A stretch of 64,000 nt of DNA from Opitutia bacterium (GTDB lineage Bacteria > Verrucomicrobiota > Verrucomicrobiia > Opitutales > Opitutaceae), in the NCBI GenBank assembly GCA_016187925.1, contig JACPIS010000026.1:62001-126000 (forward strand), written 5' to 3'. Of this stretch, positions 1-8,894 are shown piece by piece. The position numbers were made by a program, and so were the translations under genes. The notes under the pieces are model-generated. The model had not been told where the DNA came from. It did no database searches and worked only from the letters and a program-made list of their open reading frames with translations. Position 1 is the first letter of the stretch; each line of letters begins with the position of its first letter.

Positions 1-759
1 GGCGGGGAGTTCGGCGTGCGCGTAGACGGTGGCGCCGCCGTTAAGGGTGAGTGAGCCCGCGGAGAGGCGGAGGGCGAGCCACTCGGGATGCGCGGATGCG
101 CCGATGACGCCCGTGGTCGTGAGGTCCTCGCGGACGGTGATGAGGACTGGTCCGACCACCTGCAGCGTGGCGTTGCTGTCGATGTTCAAGCGCTGGAAAT
201 GATAGACGGACGGCGCGGTGACCCCGGGGATGCCGAGAACAAACCCGGTGGTCTGCCGGGCGCTGAAACTGCCGTAGGCTCCGGGCGGCACGGTGACTTG
301 GCCGGCTCCGGCGTTGAGCGTGAGATCGCGGAGCGTGGTGTAATCACCGGGAGTTTGGGTGGTACTGTTCAACGTGACAGAGCGCGTGCCGGCGGGTGAT
401 TGCGGTGGCGCGACGGTCGGCAGGGGAACGGGATCTGTGCGCCGGATGACGTGACCGAGCTTGGCATTGCCGTTGAGCGTGACCCGGTGATTGGTCGGAG
501 TCGCAGAGCCGGTGCCGTCGAGCGTGCCGCCGTAAACGGGATTGCCGTTGAGGCGCACAGAGGGAGTGCCGGGGAGGAGGAGATTGCCCGTGACCTGAGC
601 GCCACCGTTGAGCGTGACATCCTCGGCGGTCATCACCTGCACGGAGCCCTCGATCTTGGCGTTGATCGCCAAGCCGTGGCGAACCTGGGCCTCTTGGGCG
701 AGGAGAGGAGCGACGGCGAGGAGTGACGCCAACGCGAGGGCGATGGAAATTTTTTTCAT
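1..759 (-). CDS. Secreted repeat-containing protein, C-terminus cut off by the window edge
   Basis: The frame starts at ATG 757-759 and stays open to base 1, so the protein continues to the left of the window (at least 253 residues). It begins MKKISIALALASLLAV followed by a hydrophobic core and a plausible signal-peptidase site after PLLAQ. The mature part is rich in short units built on 'LNGG/LNGN' (LNGGAQVTGN, LNGNPVYGG, LNGNAKLGH, LNAGAGQ), the spacing expected of a beta-helix or beta-solenoid exported protein. I do not recognise a named family. No clear Shine-Dalgarno precedes the start. Function is unknown; a surface or extracellular structural role is a guess from the signal peptide and repeats. 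Confidence 0.72.
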   Translation of the reverse strand, partial: MKKISIALALASLLAVAPLLAQEAQVRHGLAINAKIEGSVQVMTAEDVTLNGGAQVTGNLLLPGTPSVRLNGNPVYGGTLDGTGSATPTNHRVTLNGNAKLGHVIRRTDPVPLPTVAPPQSPAGTRSVTLNSTTQTPGDYTTLRDLTLNAGAGQVTVPPGAYGSFSARQTTGFVLGIPGVTAPSVYHFQRLNIDSNATLQVVGPVLITVREDLTTTGVIGASAHPEWLALRLSAGSLTLNGGATVYAHAELPA

Positions 760-1194
760 GGATTACGAATGTCCGGGGCGGACAAAACCAAGTCCTGTCA
801 CTGCGATTCGTGTTACGACTAAGTGAAGCTTCAGGCGCGTAGCAGACAATTGTGTCGAGACACGGCCCCGCCCTAAGCCGGACGCAGAGCAATTAGGATT
901 GGGCCAATAAAAATACACGCGATTGGGATACCCCCGCTTCGCGCTGCATGGCCCCACATCGCTCGGCAAGTGCGCGAGAGAAAGTCCGCAGGCCTTCTTC
1001 GCGTCAAGATTTTCGCTGTGAGGTTGTCACCTCATCTTGCTGCAAGAGTTGAACGACGCGCATTCGGGCACTTTTCCTTCCGCATACATACGCGCACATC
1101 GCACAAGCCGACGAAGCGTAGCCCTAACAGGTAACCCGTGCTTGATCCGCGCACGCTAAAAACAGGACAATAACCGGGCAGATAAAATTCCTAC
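760..1194. other. Intergenic stretch, no gene seen
   Basis: About 435 bases between the truncated secreted gene and the tRNA-Phe terminator. Short open frames exist here on both strands, but none shows a credible start, codon bias or recognisable protein. It is less GC-rich than its surroundings. It should hold the promoter of the minus-strand gene starting at 759, but I cannot point to a convincing -35/-10 pair. Confidence 0.5.
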
Positions 1195-1230
1195 AAAAAA
1201 GGCCGCAACCCCTGGGGGTTGCGGCCTTTT
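1195..1230 (-). terminator. Rho-independent terminator of tRNA-Phe
   Basis: A 12-bp perfect stem, 1201-1212 paired with 1215-1226, is extended by A-T pairs. On the minus strand it is followed by a six-T run (complement of 1195-1200). It lies directly downstream of the minus-strand tRNA-Phe gene. Confidence 0.85.
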
Positions 1231-1234
1231 AAAG

Positions 1235-1310
<76 letters not shown>

Positions 1311-1397
1311 ACGGGAGATAGAACGGCGAGTAAAGAGGGCTTCGCGACGGCCCGTCAACGGGAATTTCTCAAATTTGGAAATGCCTCTGCCGCACGC

Positions 1398-2786
1398 TCA
1401 ACGACCGGCCTCGAGGGTGTTCTTGAAGAGCTTTCCGTCCTTCATGATGAGGGCCAGGCTCGACTCGGGTTTCTCCAGGATCGAAATGTCCTTCAGGGGG
1501 TCGCCGTTGATGAGCAACAGGTCGGCCAGCGCGCCTTCCTCGATGACGCCGAACTTCCCGTAGCGGTTCAACGGGCCGCACATCGCGATGACCTGATAGC
1601 CTTCGCTGGTGGCCTGGCGGAGCACCTCGGCGGGCGTGAAGTGCGCGGCGCGCAGCGCGAACTCCTTGTTCTGATAATGCTGGTTGCCCACGAGGTCGGT
1701 GCCGAAGCCGGTGAGCACATGGTATTTCTTGATGTAGCCGGTGAGGTTGTTCATGCCGCGCTTCACCTCGAGCACCTTGGCGAGGTTCGCCTCGGAGAGG
1801 CCCTTGGACTTGCCGTATTCCTCCTCTTCCCAAACCCAGACGAGCTCGAACTCGATGACCGCGCCCTTCTCGGCGGCGAGTTTCACGGTGTCCTCGTCGA
1901 GCAGGTGGCCGTGCATGATCTGCTTCACGCCGTTCTCGAGCAGGCGGCGCACCGACTTCACGTTATAGGCGTGCGCCATCACGTAGGTGCCCCAGTCGCC
2001 CGCGGCCGTCACCGCCGCACGGATCTCCTCGGGCGTGAATTGCACGGTGAACAACGGGTCGAACTGCGAGAGCACGCCGCCGCCGGCGAGGATCTTGATC
2101 TGCGTGGCGCCGTTCTTGAGGTTCTCGCGCGCGGCGCGCAGCACTTCGTCGGGCCCGTCGACGAGCCAGCTCAGGCCCTTGGCCGCCAGCGCCTCGTTGG
2201 TGCGCGTGAAATACGGGTGCGCCGCATAGGGGGCGCGGCCATCGCCGTGGCCGCTCGTCTGCGACAGCGCCGGACCGGACGGGAAAATGCGCGGACCGTT
2301 GACGATGCCGCGCTCGACGAGGTCGGCAATGCTGCCGTCGGCGCCGCCGGCGTCGCGCACGGTCGTGAAGCCGCGCTGGAGCGTTTCCTCGAGCGACTTG
2401 CTCATGTAGACGCCGATCTGCCACGCCGAGGAGATGCGCGTCTGCGCGCCCGGCACCCAGGCCGAGGCGTGCACGTGCACGTCGACAAAACCCGGCGTCA
2501 GCGTGCGACCGGCGGCATCGATGACGAGCGCGCCTGCCGGGGCCTCGACCGCGTCCTTCGTCACCTTGGCAATCTTGTTGCCGACCACGAGCACGCTCAG
2601 GCCGTCGACGAGAGCATCGCCCTTGCCGTCGAACACCCGGGCATTGCGAATCAGCACCGCGGAGGGCGCCTGCGGCTTGGGCGCCACGGTCTCGAAGGCC
2701 GCCGCCGCGATGGGCAAGGCGGACACGGCAACGGCAAGGAGGCACACTGCCGCACGGCGGGAGGAGTGACGAAGCGTGGTCATCAT
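1398..2786 (-). CDS. Exported amidohydrolase (imidazolonepropionase/prolidase-like)
   Basis: A 462-residue metal-dependent amidohydrolase with an N-terminal signal peptide (residues 1-30, ending ALPIAAAA). Visible metal-site elements are HVH at 104-106 (GFVDVHVHA), a Lys in QIKILAGGG as in family members with a carboxylated lysine ligand, AHAY and MHGH histidines, and the late Asp in TGFGTD. This pattern fits the Xaa-Pro dipeptidase/imidazolonepropionase-like branch, which hydrolyses small amide or dipeptide substrates. The true substrate cannot be read from sequence. The frame is open upstream to about 2936, but the part before 2786 is the palindromic repeat, so I start at the tandem ATGs 2784-2786/2781-2783. 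Probably monocistronic and periplasmic. Confidence 0.88.
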   Translation of the reverse strand: MMTTLRHSSRRAAVCLLAVAVSALPIAAAAFETVAPKPQAPSAVLIRNARVFDGKGDALVDGLSVLVVGNKIAKVTKDAVEAPAGALVIDAAGRTLTPGFVDVHVHASAWVPGAQTRISSAWQIGVYMSKSLEETLQRGFTTVRDAGGADGSIADLVERGIVNGPRIFPSGPALSQTSGHGDGRAPYAAHPYFTRTNEALAAKGLSWLVDGPDEVLRAARENLKNGATQIKILAGGGVLSQFDPLFTVQFTPEEIRAAVTAAGDWGTYVMAHAYNVKSVRRLLENGVKQIMHGHLLDEDTVKLAAEKGAVIEFELVWVWEEEEYGKSKGLSEANLAKVLEVKRGMNNLTGYIKKYHVLTGFGTDLVGNQHYQNKEFALRAAHFTPAEVLRQATSEGYQVIAMCGPLNRYGKFGVIEEGALADLLLINGDPLKDISILEKPESSLALIMKDGKLFKNTLEAGR

Positions 2787-2855
2787 GCCGCGAGTCCAGC
2801 CGAACGGGCCTTCCGCCTCAATGCGGAACTGAGTTCCCGCCAATCGTGGCCCAGT

Positions 2856-2935
2856 TGTGGGAGGGGCTTTATGCCCCGACACGAACAATCGCCTGTTCAG
2901 TCGGGGTACAGTCGGGGCATAAAGCCCCTCCCACA
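2856..2935. repeat. Long perfect inverted repeat between amidohydrolase and glpX
   Basis: Arms 2856-2880 and 2911-2935 are perfect 25-nt reverse complements (TGTGGGAGGGGCTTTATGCC and onward). The loop carries a third partial copy (TCGGGGTAC). Such REP-like hairpins recur through the window. It lies upstream of the amidohydrolase and downstream-opposed to nothing, so it is not a simple terminator. Confidence 0.85.
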
Positions 2936-3033
2936 TGGGTTGACCAATGTTCCGCAGGGCGCGACCTTGCGTCGCGCCTTTCGCGGGAGGCCGTACGCCA
3001 AGGTGCGGCCCTACGACTCAGGAGCCGCATGGC

Positions 3034-4107
3034 TCAAATCAGAGTCTCGCGCGTCTTGCTGCGCAGGTAGATCGTCTTGTGGTCGAGATCGTGCACAGCC
3101 TGGATGTAGCGGACCGTGCGGCTGCGGGCGCGCATGAGGATGGAATGCGTCGTGGCCTTGCGGCCGACGAGCTTTACCCCGGGCAGCAGCCAGCTGGAGG
3201 TGATGCCGGTCGCGCAGAAGATGGCGCTGGAGCCCATGACAAGGTCGTCGGCGTGGAAGATTTTCTTCAGGTTCTTGGTCGCCGGATCGGAGGCGATGCG
3301 GGCGCGCTCGTCGTCGTCGCGCACCCACATGCGGAGCTGCTGGTCGCCGCCGAGCGCGCGGAGGGCCGCGGCCGTGAGCACGCCCTCGGGCGAGCCGCCG
3401 ATGCCGAGGTAGAGGTCGACGCTGCTGTCGGGCAGCGACGGGGCGATGGCCGCGGTGACGTCGCCATCGGAAATGAGGCGGAGCGCCGCGCCCATTTTGC
3501 GAATGCCCTTGATGATGCGTTCGTGGCGCGGACGGTCGAGGACGACGGCGACAACCTGGTGGACGTTCTTGCCGAGGATGCGTGCGGTCTTCTCGACGAT
3601 TTCCTCGACGGGCGTGTCGAGGTTGAAGGCGAGGGATTTGTCCCGCCGCATGGCGTCGGCGACCTGCGGGCCGTAGGCGAGTTTCTCCGAGTAGAACGTC
3701 GGGATGTTCAGCATCGCCGGGCCCTGCTCGGGGGCGATGACGGCGGCCATCACGGAGATCGAGTTGGGCAGGCCTTTCGAAATGTTCGTGGTGCCGTCGA
3801 TGGGGTCGAGAGCGATGTTGAACTTCGGCGAGCCGGGGGCCCAGGTGCCGAGCCGGTCGCCGAGAAAAATGCCGGGGGCCTCGTCCTTCTGGCCTTCGCC
3901 GATGACCACCTCGCCGCGCATGTCGATGTGGTCGAAGGTGCCGTTGATGGCGTCGCACGCGGCGGCGTCGGCCCCCTCCTTGTCGCCGCGGCCGATCCAA
4001 TGGACGCAGTTGAGGGCGGCATGCTCGGTGGCGCGGATAAACTCGAACTCGAGGCTGCGCTCGGGGTCGCGCTCGGTCAGGCTGAAACGTTTTTTGGCGG
4101 TGGTCAT
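3034..4107 (-). CDS. glpX: Fructose-1,6-bisphosphatase, class II (GlpX type)
   Basis: A 357-residue protein that hydrolyses fructose-1,6-bisphosphate to fructose-6-phosphate in gluconeogenesis, in the cytoplasm. The metal-binding signature DPIDGT is at residues 101-106, preceded by a glycine/glutamate-rich segment (VVIGEGQKDEAPG) typical of class II enzymes. The C-terminal half keeps GIGGSPEGV, which contacts substrate in this family. Length is close to the usual 320-360. I use ATG 4105-4107 (MTTAKKRF); an upstream in-frame ATG at 4155 would add 16 residues that look non-homologous. Class I Fbp is a different fold, so the assignment is firm. It stands alone between a repeat and an MFS gene. 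Confidence 0.94.
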   Translation of the reverse strand: MTTAKKRFSLTERDPERSLEFEFIRATEHAALNCVHWIGRGDKEGADAAACDAINGTFDHIDMRGEVVIGEGQKDEAPGIFLGDRLGTWAPGSPKFNIALDPIDGTTNISKGLPNSISVMAAVIAPEQGPAMLNIPTFYSEKLAYGPQVADAMRRDKSLAFNLDTPVEEIVEKTARILGKNVHQVVAVVLDRPRHERIIKGIRKMGAALRLISDGDVTAAIAPSLPDSSVDLYLGIGGSPEGVLTAAALRALGGDQQLRMWVRDDDERARIASDPATKNLKKIFHADDLVMGSSAIFCATGITSSWLLPGVKLVGRKATTHSILMRARSRTVRYIQAVHDLDHKTIYLRSKTRETLI

Positions 4108-4236
4108 GAGGTGGTCGATTTTGCCCGAGGAAAACGGGCACCCCCACCCGCGCAATCCGGGAGCGGTCGGGCCGGGCGACTATTAGATTATGACACGCGG
4201 GCGGAAGGCTGCGTGCATCCTGCGCGACCGGTCAAA

Positions 4237-5475
4237 TCAACCGCGCCGGGGCCCCTGCTCCTCCGGCGGCTTCACGCGGCGGAAGCTCCGCCACAGCGCG
4301 AGGTCGTAGACGATCTTGAGTCCGCCGGCGAAAAAGAACGGACCGCCGGCCAGGAGGGCCGCGGCCGGCATCACGCCCGCGCACAACGGCGCCAGCGCGG
4401 TGCCGAGCTGGCGCGCCGTGCCGGTGACGCCGTTCGCGGCCGAGCGCTCCGCCTCGGGCACGACGGCGCTGACGTAGGACTGGCGTGTCGGCACGTCCAT
4501 CTGCGAGATCATGTGCCGGGCCCAGAGCACCGCCGCCGCCCAGCCGAAGCTCGGCATCAGCGGCACGAGCATCAGCAGGACGTTCGACGGCAGATGCGTG
4601 AACACCATCGTGTTCACCAGCCCGATCCGGCGCGCCAGCGGCACGGCCGCGAGCGCGGACAGGCCCGAAAGCAGGTTGGTGCCGAAAAACACGCCGCCGA
4701 GCGCGCTTTCGCCCACGCCGAACCGCACATGAAACCAATAGACGAGAAAACTCTGCACGATGAAGCCGCCCGCAAAGGCATCGACGGAGAACAGCGCACT
4801 GAGCCGGAGCACCGTGCCGCGCGACTCACGCAAGCCGAACACCGCCCCGGCCTCCGCCGCGCGCGCGCGGGCCGGCGCCTCCACCGTGCCATCGAGGCGG
4901 GCAATCAGCCCGGCGATCACGAGACCCAGTCCGCCATAGGCCCAGAAGAGCGCCGCGTAGCTCTGCTGGTCGCTCCACCCGGCGTGTTGCAACGACTCGG
5001 ACAGCACACCGGCCACCAGCGCGCCGACGGCTGTGGCCGCGTAGCCCATGAGGTTGTACCAGGCGAAGAATCGCGTCCGCTCGGTCGCCGGCACCACCTG
5101 CGCCAGCCCCGCCTGCTCGACGGCGAGGAACGGACCGACCTCGTTGCCCGTCGGGCTGATGACGCCGATGGTCGCCGCGATGGTCAGCAGAATGAAGTCA
5201 CCCGTCAGCGCCATCACCACGCCGCCGAGCAGCATCAACGCCGCGCCGACCAGCAGCGCCTTCCGGCGGCCCCAGCGGTCGGCGTGCGTGCTCAGCCAGA
5301 GTGACACCACCGCGTCGCCCAGAAACGTGAGCGTCAGCAGCAATCCGATGCGCGCCTCGTCGAGACCGCGCGCCGCGAGGTAGAGCACGAGCACGACGCC
5401 GAGCAGCCCATAGGCGAACATCCGCACGATGCGTGCGGCGAACAGGAGTCGCACATTGCGTGGTGCATCGCCCAT
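4237..5475 (-). CDS. Major facilitator superfamily transporter
   Basis: A 412-residue inner-membrane protein with about 12 hydrophobic segments and a charged central loop near residues 190-210 that separates the two six-helix halves. The MFS loop signature appears between TM2 and TM3 as DRWGRRKAL (about residue 66). The second half carries WARHMISQMDVPTRQSY, a form common in uncharacterised drug-efflux-like MFS proteins. Substrate unknown; an exporter is more likely than a nutrient importer, but this is inference. Starts at ATG 5473-5475. The stop lies about 130 bases upstream of the glpX start, so co-transcription with glpX is possible. Confidence 0.88.
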   Translation of the reverse strand: MGDAPRNVRLLFAARIVRMFAYGLLGVVLVLYLAARGLDEARIGLLLTLTFLGDAVVSLWLSTHADRWGRRKALLVGAALMLLGGVVMALTGDFILLTIAATIGVISPTGNEVGPFLAVEQAGLAQVVPATERTRFFAWYNLMGYAATAVGALVAGVLSESLQHAGWSDQQSYAALFWAYGGLGLVIAGLIARLDGTVEAPARARAAEAGAVFGLRESRGTVLRLSALFSVDAFAGGFIVQSFLVYWFHVRFGVGESALGGVFFGTNLLSGLSALAAVPLARRIGLVNTMVFTHLPSNVLLMLVPLMPSFGWAAAVLWARHMISQMDVPTRQSYVSAVVPEAERSAANGVTGTARQLGTALAPLCAGVMPAAALLAGGPFFFAGGLKIVYDLALWRSFRRVKPPEEQGPRRG

Positions 5476-5540
5476 GCCCCAATCCTGTAGCGGTCACGCC
5501 GGCGAGCTAGCAATGCTCTTTCGCGCCGCCTGCGCGCCGC

Positions 5541-5984
5541 TCATTCCGGCGGCGCCGGCTTGATGCGGAAGGTGGCGGCGTGCCACTTGCCGTCGGTATC
5601 GAGGACCATCGTGATCGCCTCGATGGCGGGCGTGCCGTCGAAGCTCGTGGCGAACTCCAGCACCCAGTAATCACCCTTCGGCAGCCGCGGCACGTCGTGC
5701 GTGAAATTGGCGGTCTTGAACTCGCGGGACTGCACCGAACCCAACGGCTGGCGCACCTGCGTCATGGCATCCACCCAGCGTTGCTCGGTCGCCGTAGCCT
5801 GAAAGCGGGTCGAGGCCTGCTTCCAGCTGTCCGCGTAGTGTTCGTCGTCGATGAGTTTCACCCAGGCCAGCGCGGCGGCCTTGGCCTCGTCGGGTGAAGG
5901 TGGTTTCGGTTCTTCGGCGGCCAACGCGCGCGTGCAGGCGAACAGGCACGCCGCGGCGAGGAGGTGACGCAACGGGGTATTCAT
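5541..5984 (-). CDS. Exported DUF4019-family protein
   Basis: A 147-residue protein with a signal peptide (LLAAACLFACTRALAAEE, cleavage near residue 22). The mature part reads AAALAWVKLIDDEHYADSWKQ..., the pattern of DUF4019, a small periplasmic domain of unknown function. Tryptophans and the motif RQPLGSVQSRE are conserved features of that family. It precedes the MFS gene on the same strand with a 65-base gap. No catalytic motif is visible. Confidence 0.8.
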   Translation of the reverse strand: MNTPLRHLLAAACLFACTRALAAEEPKPPSPDEAKAAALAWVKLIDDEHYADSWKQASTRFQATATEQRWVDAMTQVRQPLGSVQSREFKTANFTHDVPRLPKGDYWVLEFATSFDGTPAIEAITMVLDTDGKWHAATFRIKPAPPE

Positions 5985-6135
5985 CGGGGTGTGTGCACCT
6001 CTTCGGTGCCATACCCCGGCAAAGGGGGCAAGCCTCAGCTTGCATCGGAGGCCTCGGCCGGACCCACGCTACGAGGCAAGGGCGTCGCCTGACGACGCCC
6101 GGGCGCAGCCGGGCCGCACCCCTGCCCCACCCGGT

Positions 6136-7386
6136 TCAGAGCTTGCGGAAGACGAGCGAGGCGTTGTGCCCGCCGAAGCCGAGGTTGTCGGTCAACACGG
6201 TGTCGACCTTCGCGCTGCGCTTCACGTTCGGCGTGTAGTCGAGGTCGCACTCGGGATCGGGCGTCTCGTAATTGATGGTCGGCGGGATCTCGCCGCTCTC
6301 GATGGTCTTGACGCTGATGACCGCCTCGATGCTGCCGGCAGCGCCGAGCAGGTGCCCGGTCATCGACTTGGTGGAGCTGATGTGGACCTGGCGGGCGTGG
6401 TCGCCGAAGACCTTCTTGAGGGCGATCGTCTCGAATTTGTCGTTGTAGGGTGTCGACGTGCCGTGGGCGTTGATGTAGTCGATGTCCTCGGGCTTCATGC
6501 GGGCGTCGCTGAGCGCGCGGGTCATGGAGAGGGACAAGCCCTTGCCGTCGGGATCGGGCGAAGTGATGTGGTAAGCGTCGCAGGTGGCGGCATAGCCGGC
6601 CAGCTCGGCATAGATGTGGGCGCCGCGGGCCAGGGCGTGCTCGAGGCTCTCGATGACGAGGATGGCGGAGCCTTCGCCCATGATGAAGCCGTCGCGGTTC
6701 AGGTCGAAGGGGCGCGAGGACTTCTGCGGGTTGTCGTTGCACGTGCTCATGGCCTTCATCGAGCAGAAGCCCGCGTAGGCCAGCGGGGTGATGGCGGCCT
6801 CGGCGCCGCCGCAGACCATCACGTCGGCCTCGCCGGTGCGGATCATGCGGAGCGATTCGCCGATGGCGTGCGTGGCGGTGGAGCAGGCGCTGACCACGCC
6901 GAAATTCGGACCGCGCGCGCCGAGCTCGATGGCGACGAGGCCGCCGCACATGTTGGAGATGAGCGCGGGGATCATGAACGGCGAGACCTTGCGCGGGCCG
7001 CGCTCCATCATGACCTTGTGCTGCGCCTCGATGGTCAACATGCCGCCGATGCCCGAACCGATGATGACGCCGACGCGGTCGGCATCCTCCTTGGTCATGT
7101 CGAGCTTGGCGTCGGCGATGGCCTGCTTGGCCGCGCAGAAACCGAAGTGCGTGTAGCGGTCGTTGCGCCGGACCTCCTTGGCATCCATGTGCTGGGTCGG
7201 ATCCCAGCCGCGCACCTCGGCGCCGATCTGGCAGGAATAATCCTTCGCGTCGAACAGCGACACGCGCTCGATGCCGCATTTGCCGGCGAGGAGGTTGGTC
7301 CAGAAATCGTTCACGTTGTGACCGAGCGAGGCGATGACGCCCATGCCGGTGACAACGACTCGTTTATGCGGGGAGACGGTTTCCAT
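6136..7386 (-). CDS. fabF: 3-oxoacyl-[acyl-carrier-protein] synthase II
   Basis: A 416-residue KAS II that condenses malonyl-ACP with acyl-ACP in fatty-acid elongation. The Cys-His-His triad is visible: C168 in VSACSTATHA, H308 in NAHGTSTPYND, and H345 in KSMTGHLLGAAG. The C-terminus GFGGHNASLVFRKL is diagnostic for FabF. Length is usual. It is third in the minus-strand cluster fabG-acpP-fabF, separated from acpP by an 80-base spacer that holds a terminator-like hairpin, so fabF may be expressed below acpP. Confidence 0.97.
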   Translation of the reverse strand: METVSPHKRVVVTGMGVIASLGHNVNDFWTNLLAGKCGIERVSLFDAKDYSCQIGAEVRGWDPTQHMDAKEVRRNDRYTHFGFCAAKQAIADAKLDMTKEDADRVGVIIGSGIGGMLTIEAQHKVMMERGPRKVSPFMIPALISNMCGGLVAIELGARGPNFGVVSACSTATHAIGESLRMIRTGEADVMVCGGAEAAITPLAYAGFCSMKAMSTCNDNPQKSSRPFDLNRDGFIMGEGSAILVIESLEHALARGAHIYAELAGYAATCDAYHITSPDPDGKGLSLSMTRALSDARMKPEDIDYINAHGTSTPYNDKFETIALKKVFGDHARQVHISSTKSMTGHLLGAAGSIEAVISVKTIESGEIPPTINYETPDPECDLDYTPNVKRSAKVDTVLTDNLGFGGHNASLVFRKL

Positions 7387-7404
7387 CAGGAGACACAGTG
7401 AAAA

Positions 7405-7452
7405 GAAAAAGGCGTTCTACCAGTCCGGAATTACCGAACGATAGAACGCCTT
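7405..7452 (-). terminator. Terminator/attenuator between acpP and fabF
   Basis: An 11-bp stem pairs 7442-7452 with 7409-7419. On the minus strand it is followed by a T-rich tract (TTTTTCTTTTC). It sits after acpP and just before fabF, so it may end most acpP transcripts while letting some continue. The loop is long (about 22 nt), so strength is uncertain. Confidence 0.6.
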
Positions 7453-7465
7453 GGTCAAAATCTAC

Positions 7466-7729
7466 TTACTTGGCGCCAGCCTTTTGCTCGATGTAGGTGA
7501 TCACATCGCCGACGGTCTGGAGCTTCTCCGCGTCGGACTCGGGGATCTCACCCTTGATCTCATTCTTGAACTCTTCCTCGAAAGCCATGATCAACTCGAC
7601 CGTGTCGAGTGAATCGGCGCCGAGGTCGTCGAGAAACGACGCTTCCTTGGTGATTTGCTCTTCGTTAACGTTCAATTGATTAACGATGATCTGCTTGACG
7701 CGCTGTTCGATGGTTTTCTGGTCGGCCAT
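7466..7729 (-). CDS. acpP: Acyl carrier protein
   Basis: An 87-residue acidic protein that carries growing acyl chains on a 4'-phosphopantetheine arm. The attachment serine is S40 in [10 protein letters not shown], the universal ACP motif. Charge pattern and four-helix layout fit the family; it is slightly longer than the usual 77-80 because of the C-terminal EQKAGAK tail. Start at ATG 7727-7729, 42 bases after fabG. Position between fabG and fabF confirms the fatty-acid role. Confidence 0.97.
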   Translation of the reverse strand: MADQKTIEQRVKQIIVNQLNVNEEQITKEASFLDDLGADSLDTVELIMAFEEEFKNEIKGEIPESDAEKLQTVGDVITYIEQKAGAK

Positions 7730-7771
7730 GTGTGATGAAAGGGGTCGGGCTAAAACGTTGGGAAACAGGCA

Positions 7772-8518
7772 TCACATCACCATGCCGCCGTCAACGGTAA
7801 AAACTTGGCCGGTGATGTAGCCCGCTTCCTCGGAGCAAAGATAGGCGGTCATATGCGCAATATCGGCCGCGTCGCCGAGACGTTTGAGCGGGATCACCGA
7901 GGAAATTTTCTCGGCGGCCTCGGGCGGCAGAGCGGCGGTCATGTCGGTCTGGATGAAACCGGGGGCGACGGCGTTGCAGGTGACGCTGCGGGCGGCGAAC
8001 TCCTTGGCGATGGCCTTGGTGAAGCCGATCATGCCGGCCTTGGCGGCGCAGTAGTTGGCCTGGCCGGCGTTGCCCATGATGCCGACCACGGAGGAAATGT
8101 TCACGATGCGGCCCCAGCGCTTCTGCGTCATCGGGCGGCCGATGAGCTTGGTCCAGTGGAAGCAGCTCGTGAGGTTCGTCGCGATGACGCTGCTCCAATC
8201 GGACTCGGACATGCGGAACAGCAGGCCGTCCTTCGTGATGCCGGCGTTGTTGATGAGGATGTCGATGTGGCCGAACTCGGCCAGCAGGTCCGCGCTGGCC
8301 TTCGCCACGGCGGCGCCGTCCGCGACGTCGACCGCGAGCGCCTTGGCCTTGCCGCCGGTGGCGGTGATGGCGGACGCCACGGCGCCGCAGCTGTCGGCCG
8401 ACTTGCTCACGCAGATGACCGTCACGCCGTTTTTGGCCAGCAACTCGGCGATGGCCTTGCCGATGCCGCGACCCGCGCCGGTGACCAGCGCCACACGATT
8501 GTTGAACGTCAGACTCAT
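7772..8518 (-). CDS. fabG: 3-oxoacyl-[acyl-carrier-protein] reductase
   Basis: A 248-residue short-chain dehydrogenase that reduces 3-oxoacyl-ACP with NADPH. The Rossmann glycine motif is TGAGRGIG (13-20), NNAG follows at about residue 90, and the catalytic Ser-Tyr-Lys lies in NISSVVGIMGNAGQANYCAAKAG. The C-terminus GQVFTVDGGMVM is the FabG ending. I start at ATG 8516-8518 (MSLTFNNRVALVTG); the open frame runs further upstream into repeat DNA but without homology. First gene of fabG-acpP-fabF. Confidence 0.95.
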   Translation of the reverse strand: MSLTFNNRVALVTGAGRGIGKAIAELLAKNGVTVICVSKSADSCGAVASAITATGGKAKALAVDVADGAAVAKASADLLAEFGHIDILINNAGITKDGLLFRMSESDWSSVIATNLTSCFHWTKLIGRPMTQKRWGRIVNISSVVGIMGNAGQANYCAAKAGMIGFTKAIAKEFAARSVTCNAVAPGFIQTDMTAALPPEAAEKISSVIPLKRLGDAADIAHMTAYLCSEEAGYITGQVFTVDGGMVM

Positions 8519-8624
8519 GGTGGCGCGGATGGGACGCGGAAGCCCCGCCGCGAGCAAGCGCGAAAAATCCGGCCAAAGAGCGGCGACGGAAAGGCACCAC
8601 GAATGCACACGCATGGCGGATCAG

Positions 8625-8716
8625 GTAGGGCGGAGCGGCCCGCTCCGCCGTGAACGCCCTGTTGTCTGCGTGGCGGAACGGGGGGCCGGGGAGTCCCGCG
8701 GGACTCCTCGCTCTAC
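8625..8716. repeat. GTAGGGCG-type palindromic repeat upstream of fabG
   Basis: This begins GTAGGGCGGAGCGG...CCGCTCCGCC and ends GAGTCCCGCGGGACTCCTCGCTCTAC, giving outer complementary ends (GTAG.../...CTAC) and two internal hairpins. It belongs to the same class as 16478-16551 and 17738-17803. The gene-free interval 8519-8894 otherwise contains a CACCACGAATGCACACGCATGG phrase near 8592-8616 and the 93-bp element at 8770. Confidence 0.7.
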
Positions 8717-8769
8717 CGGGAGCCAAGGCTTTTGCAGAAATATTCCGCCCCCACCCCAAGCCTCATCCG

Positions 8770-8862
8770 CACTCTGGACAACCCGCCTCCAATGCGCTGC
8801 ACTGCCAACCGCGATGACGACCACCCCACGAAATCATCTTTCGCCGTCGGGCGAATGACCCT
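8770..8862. repeat. 93-bp element, copy 1
   Basis: This aligns without gaps to 9786-9878 (I count 80 of 93 identical positions). Each copy lies directly upstream of an unrelated plus-strand gene, here the DoxX-like gene at 8895. The best-kept block is CGCGATGACGA with flanking CACTGCCAA. Function unknown: shared promoter/operator, mobile-element end or cassette recombination site are all possible. Confidence 0.8.
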
Positions 8863-8894
8863 GTTCGGTCGCGCGCTGGAAAGGTGGAAAAGCC

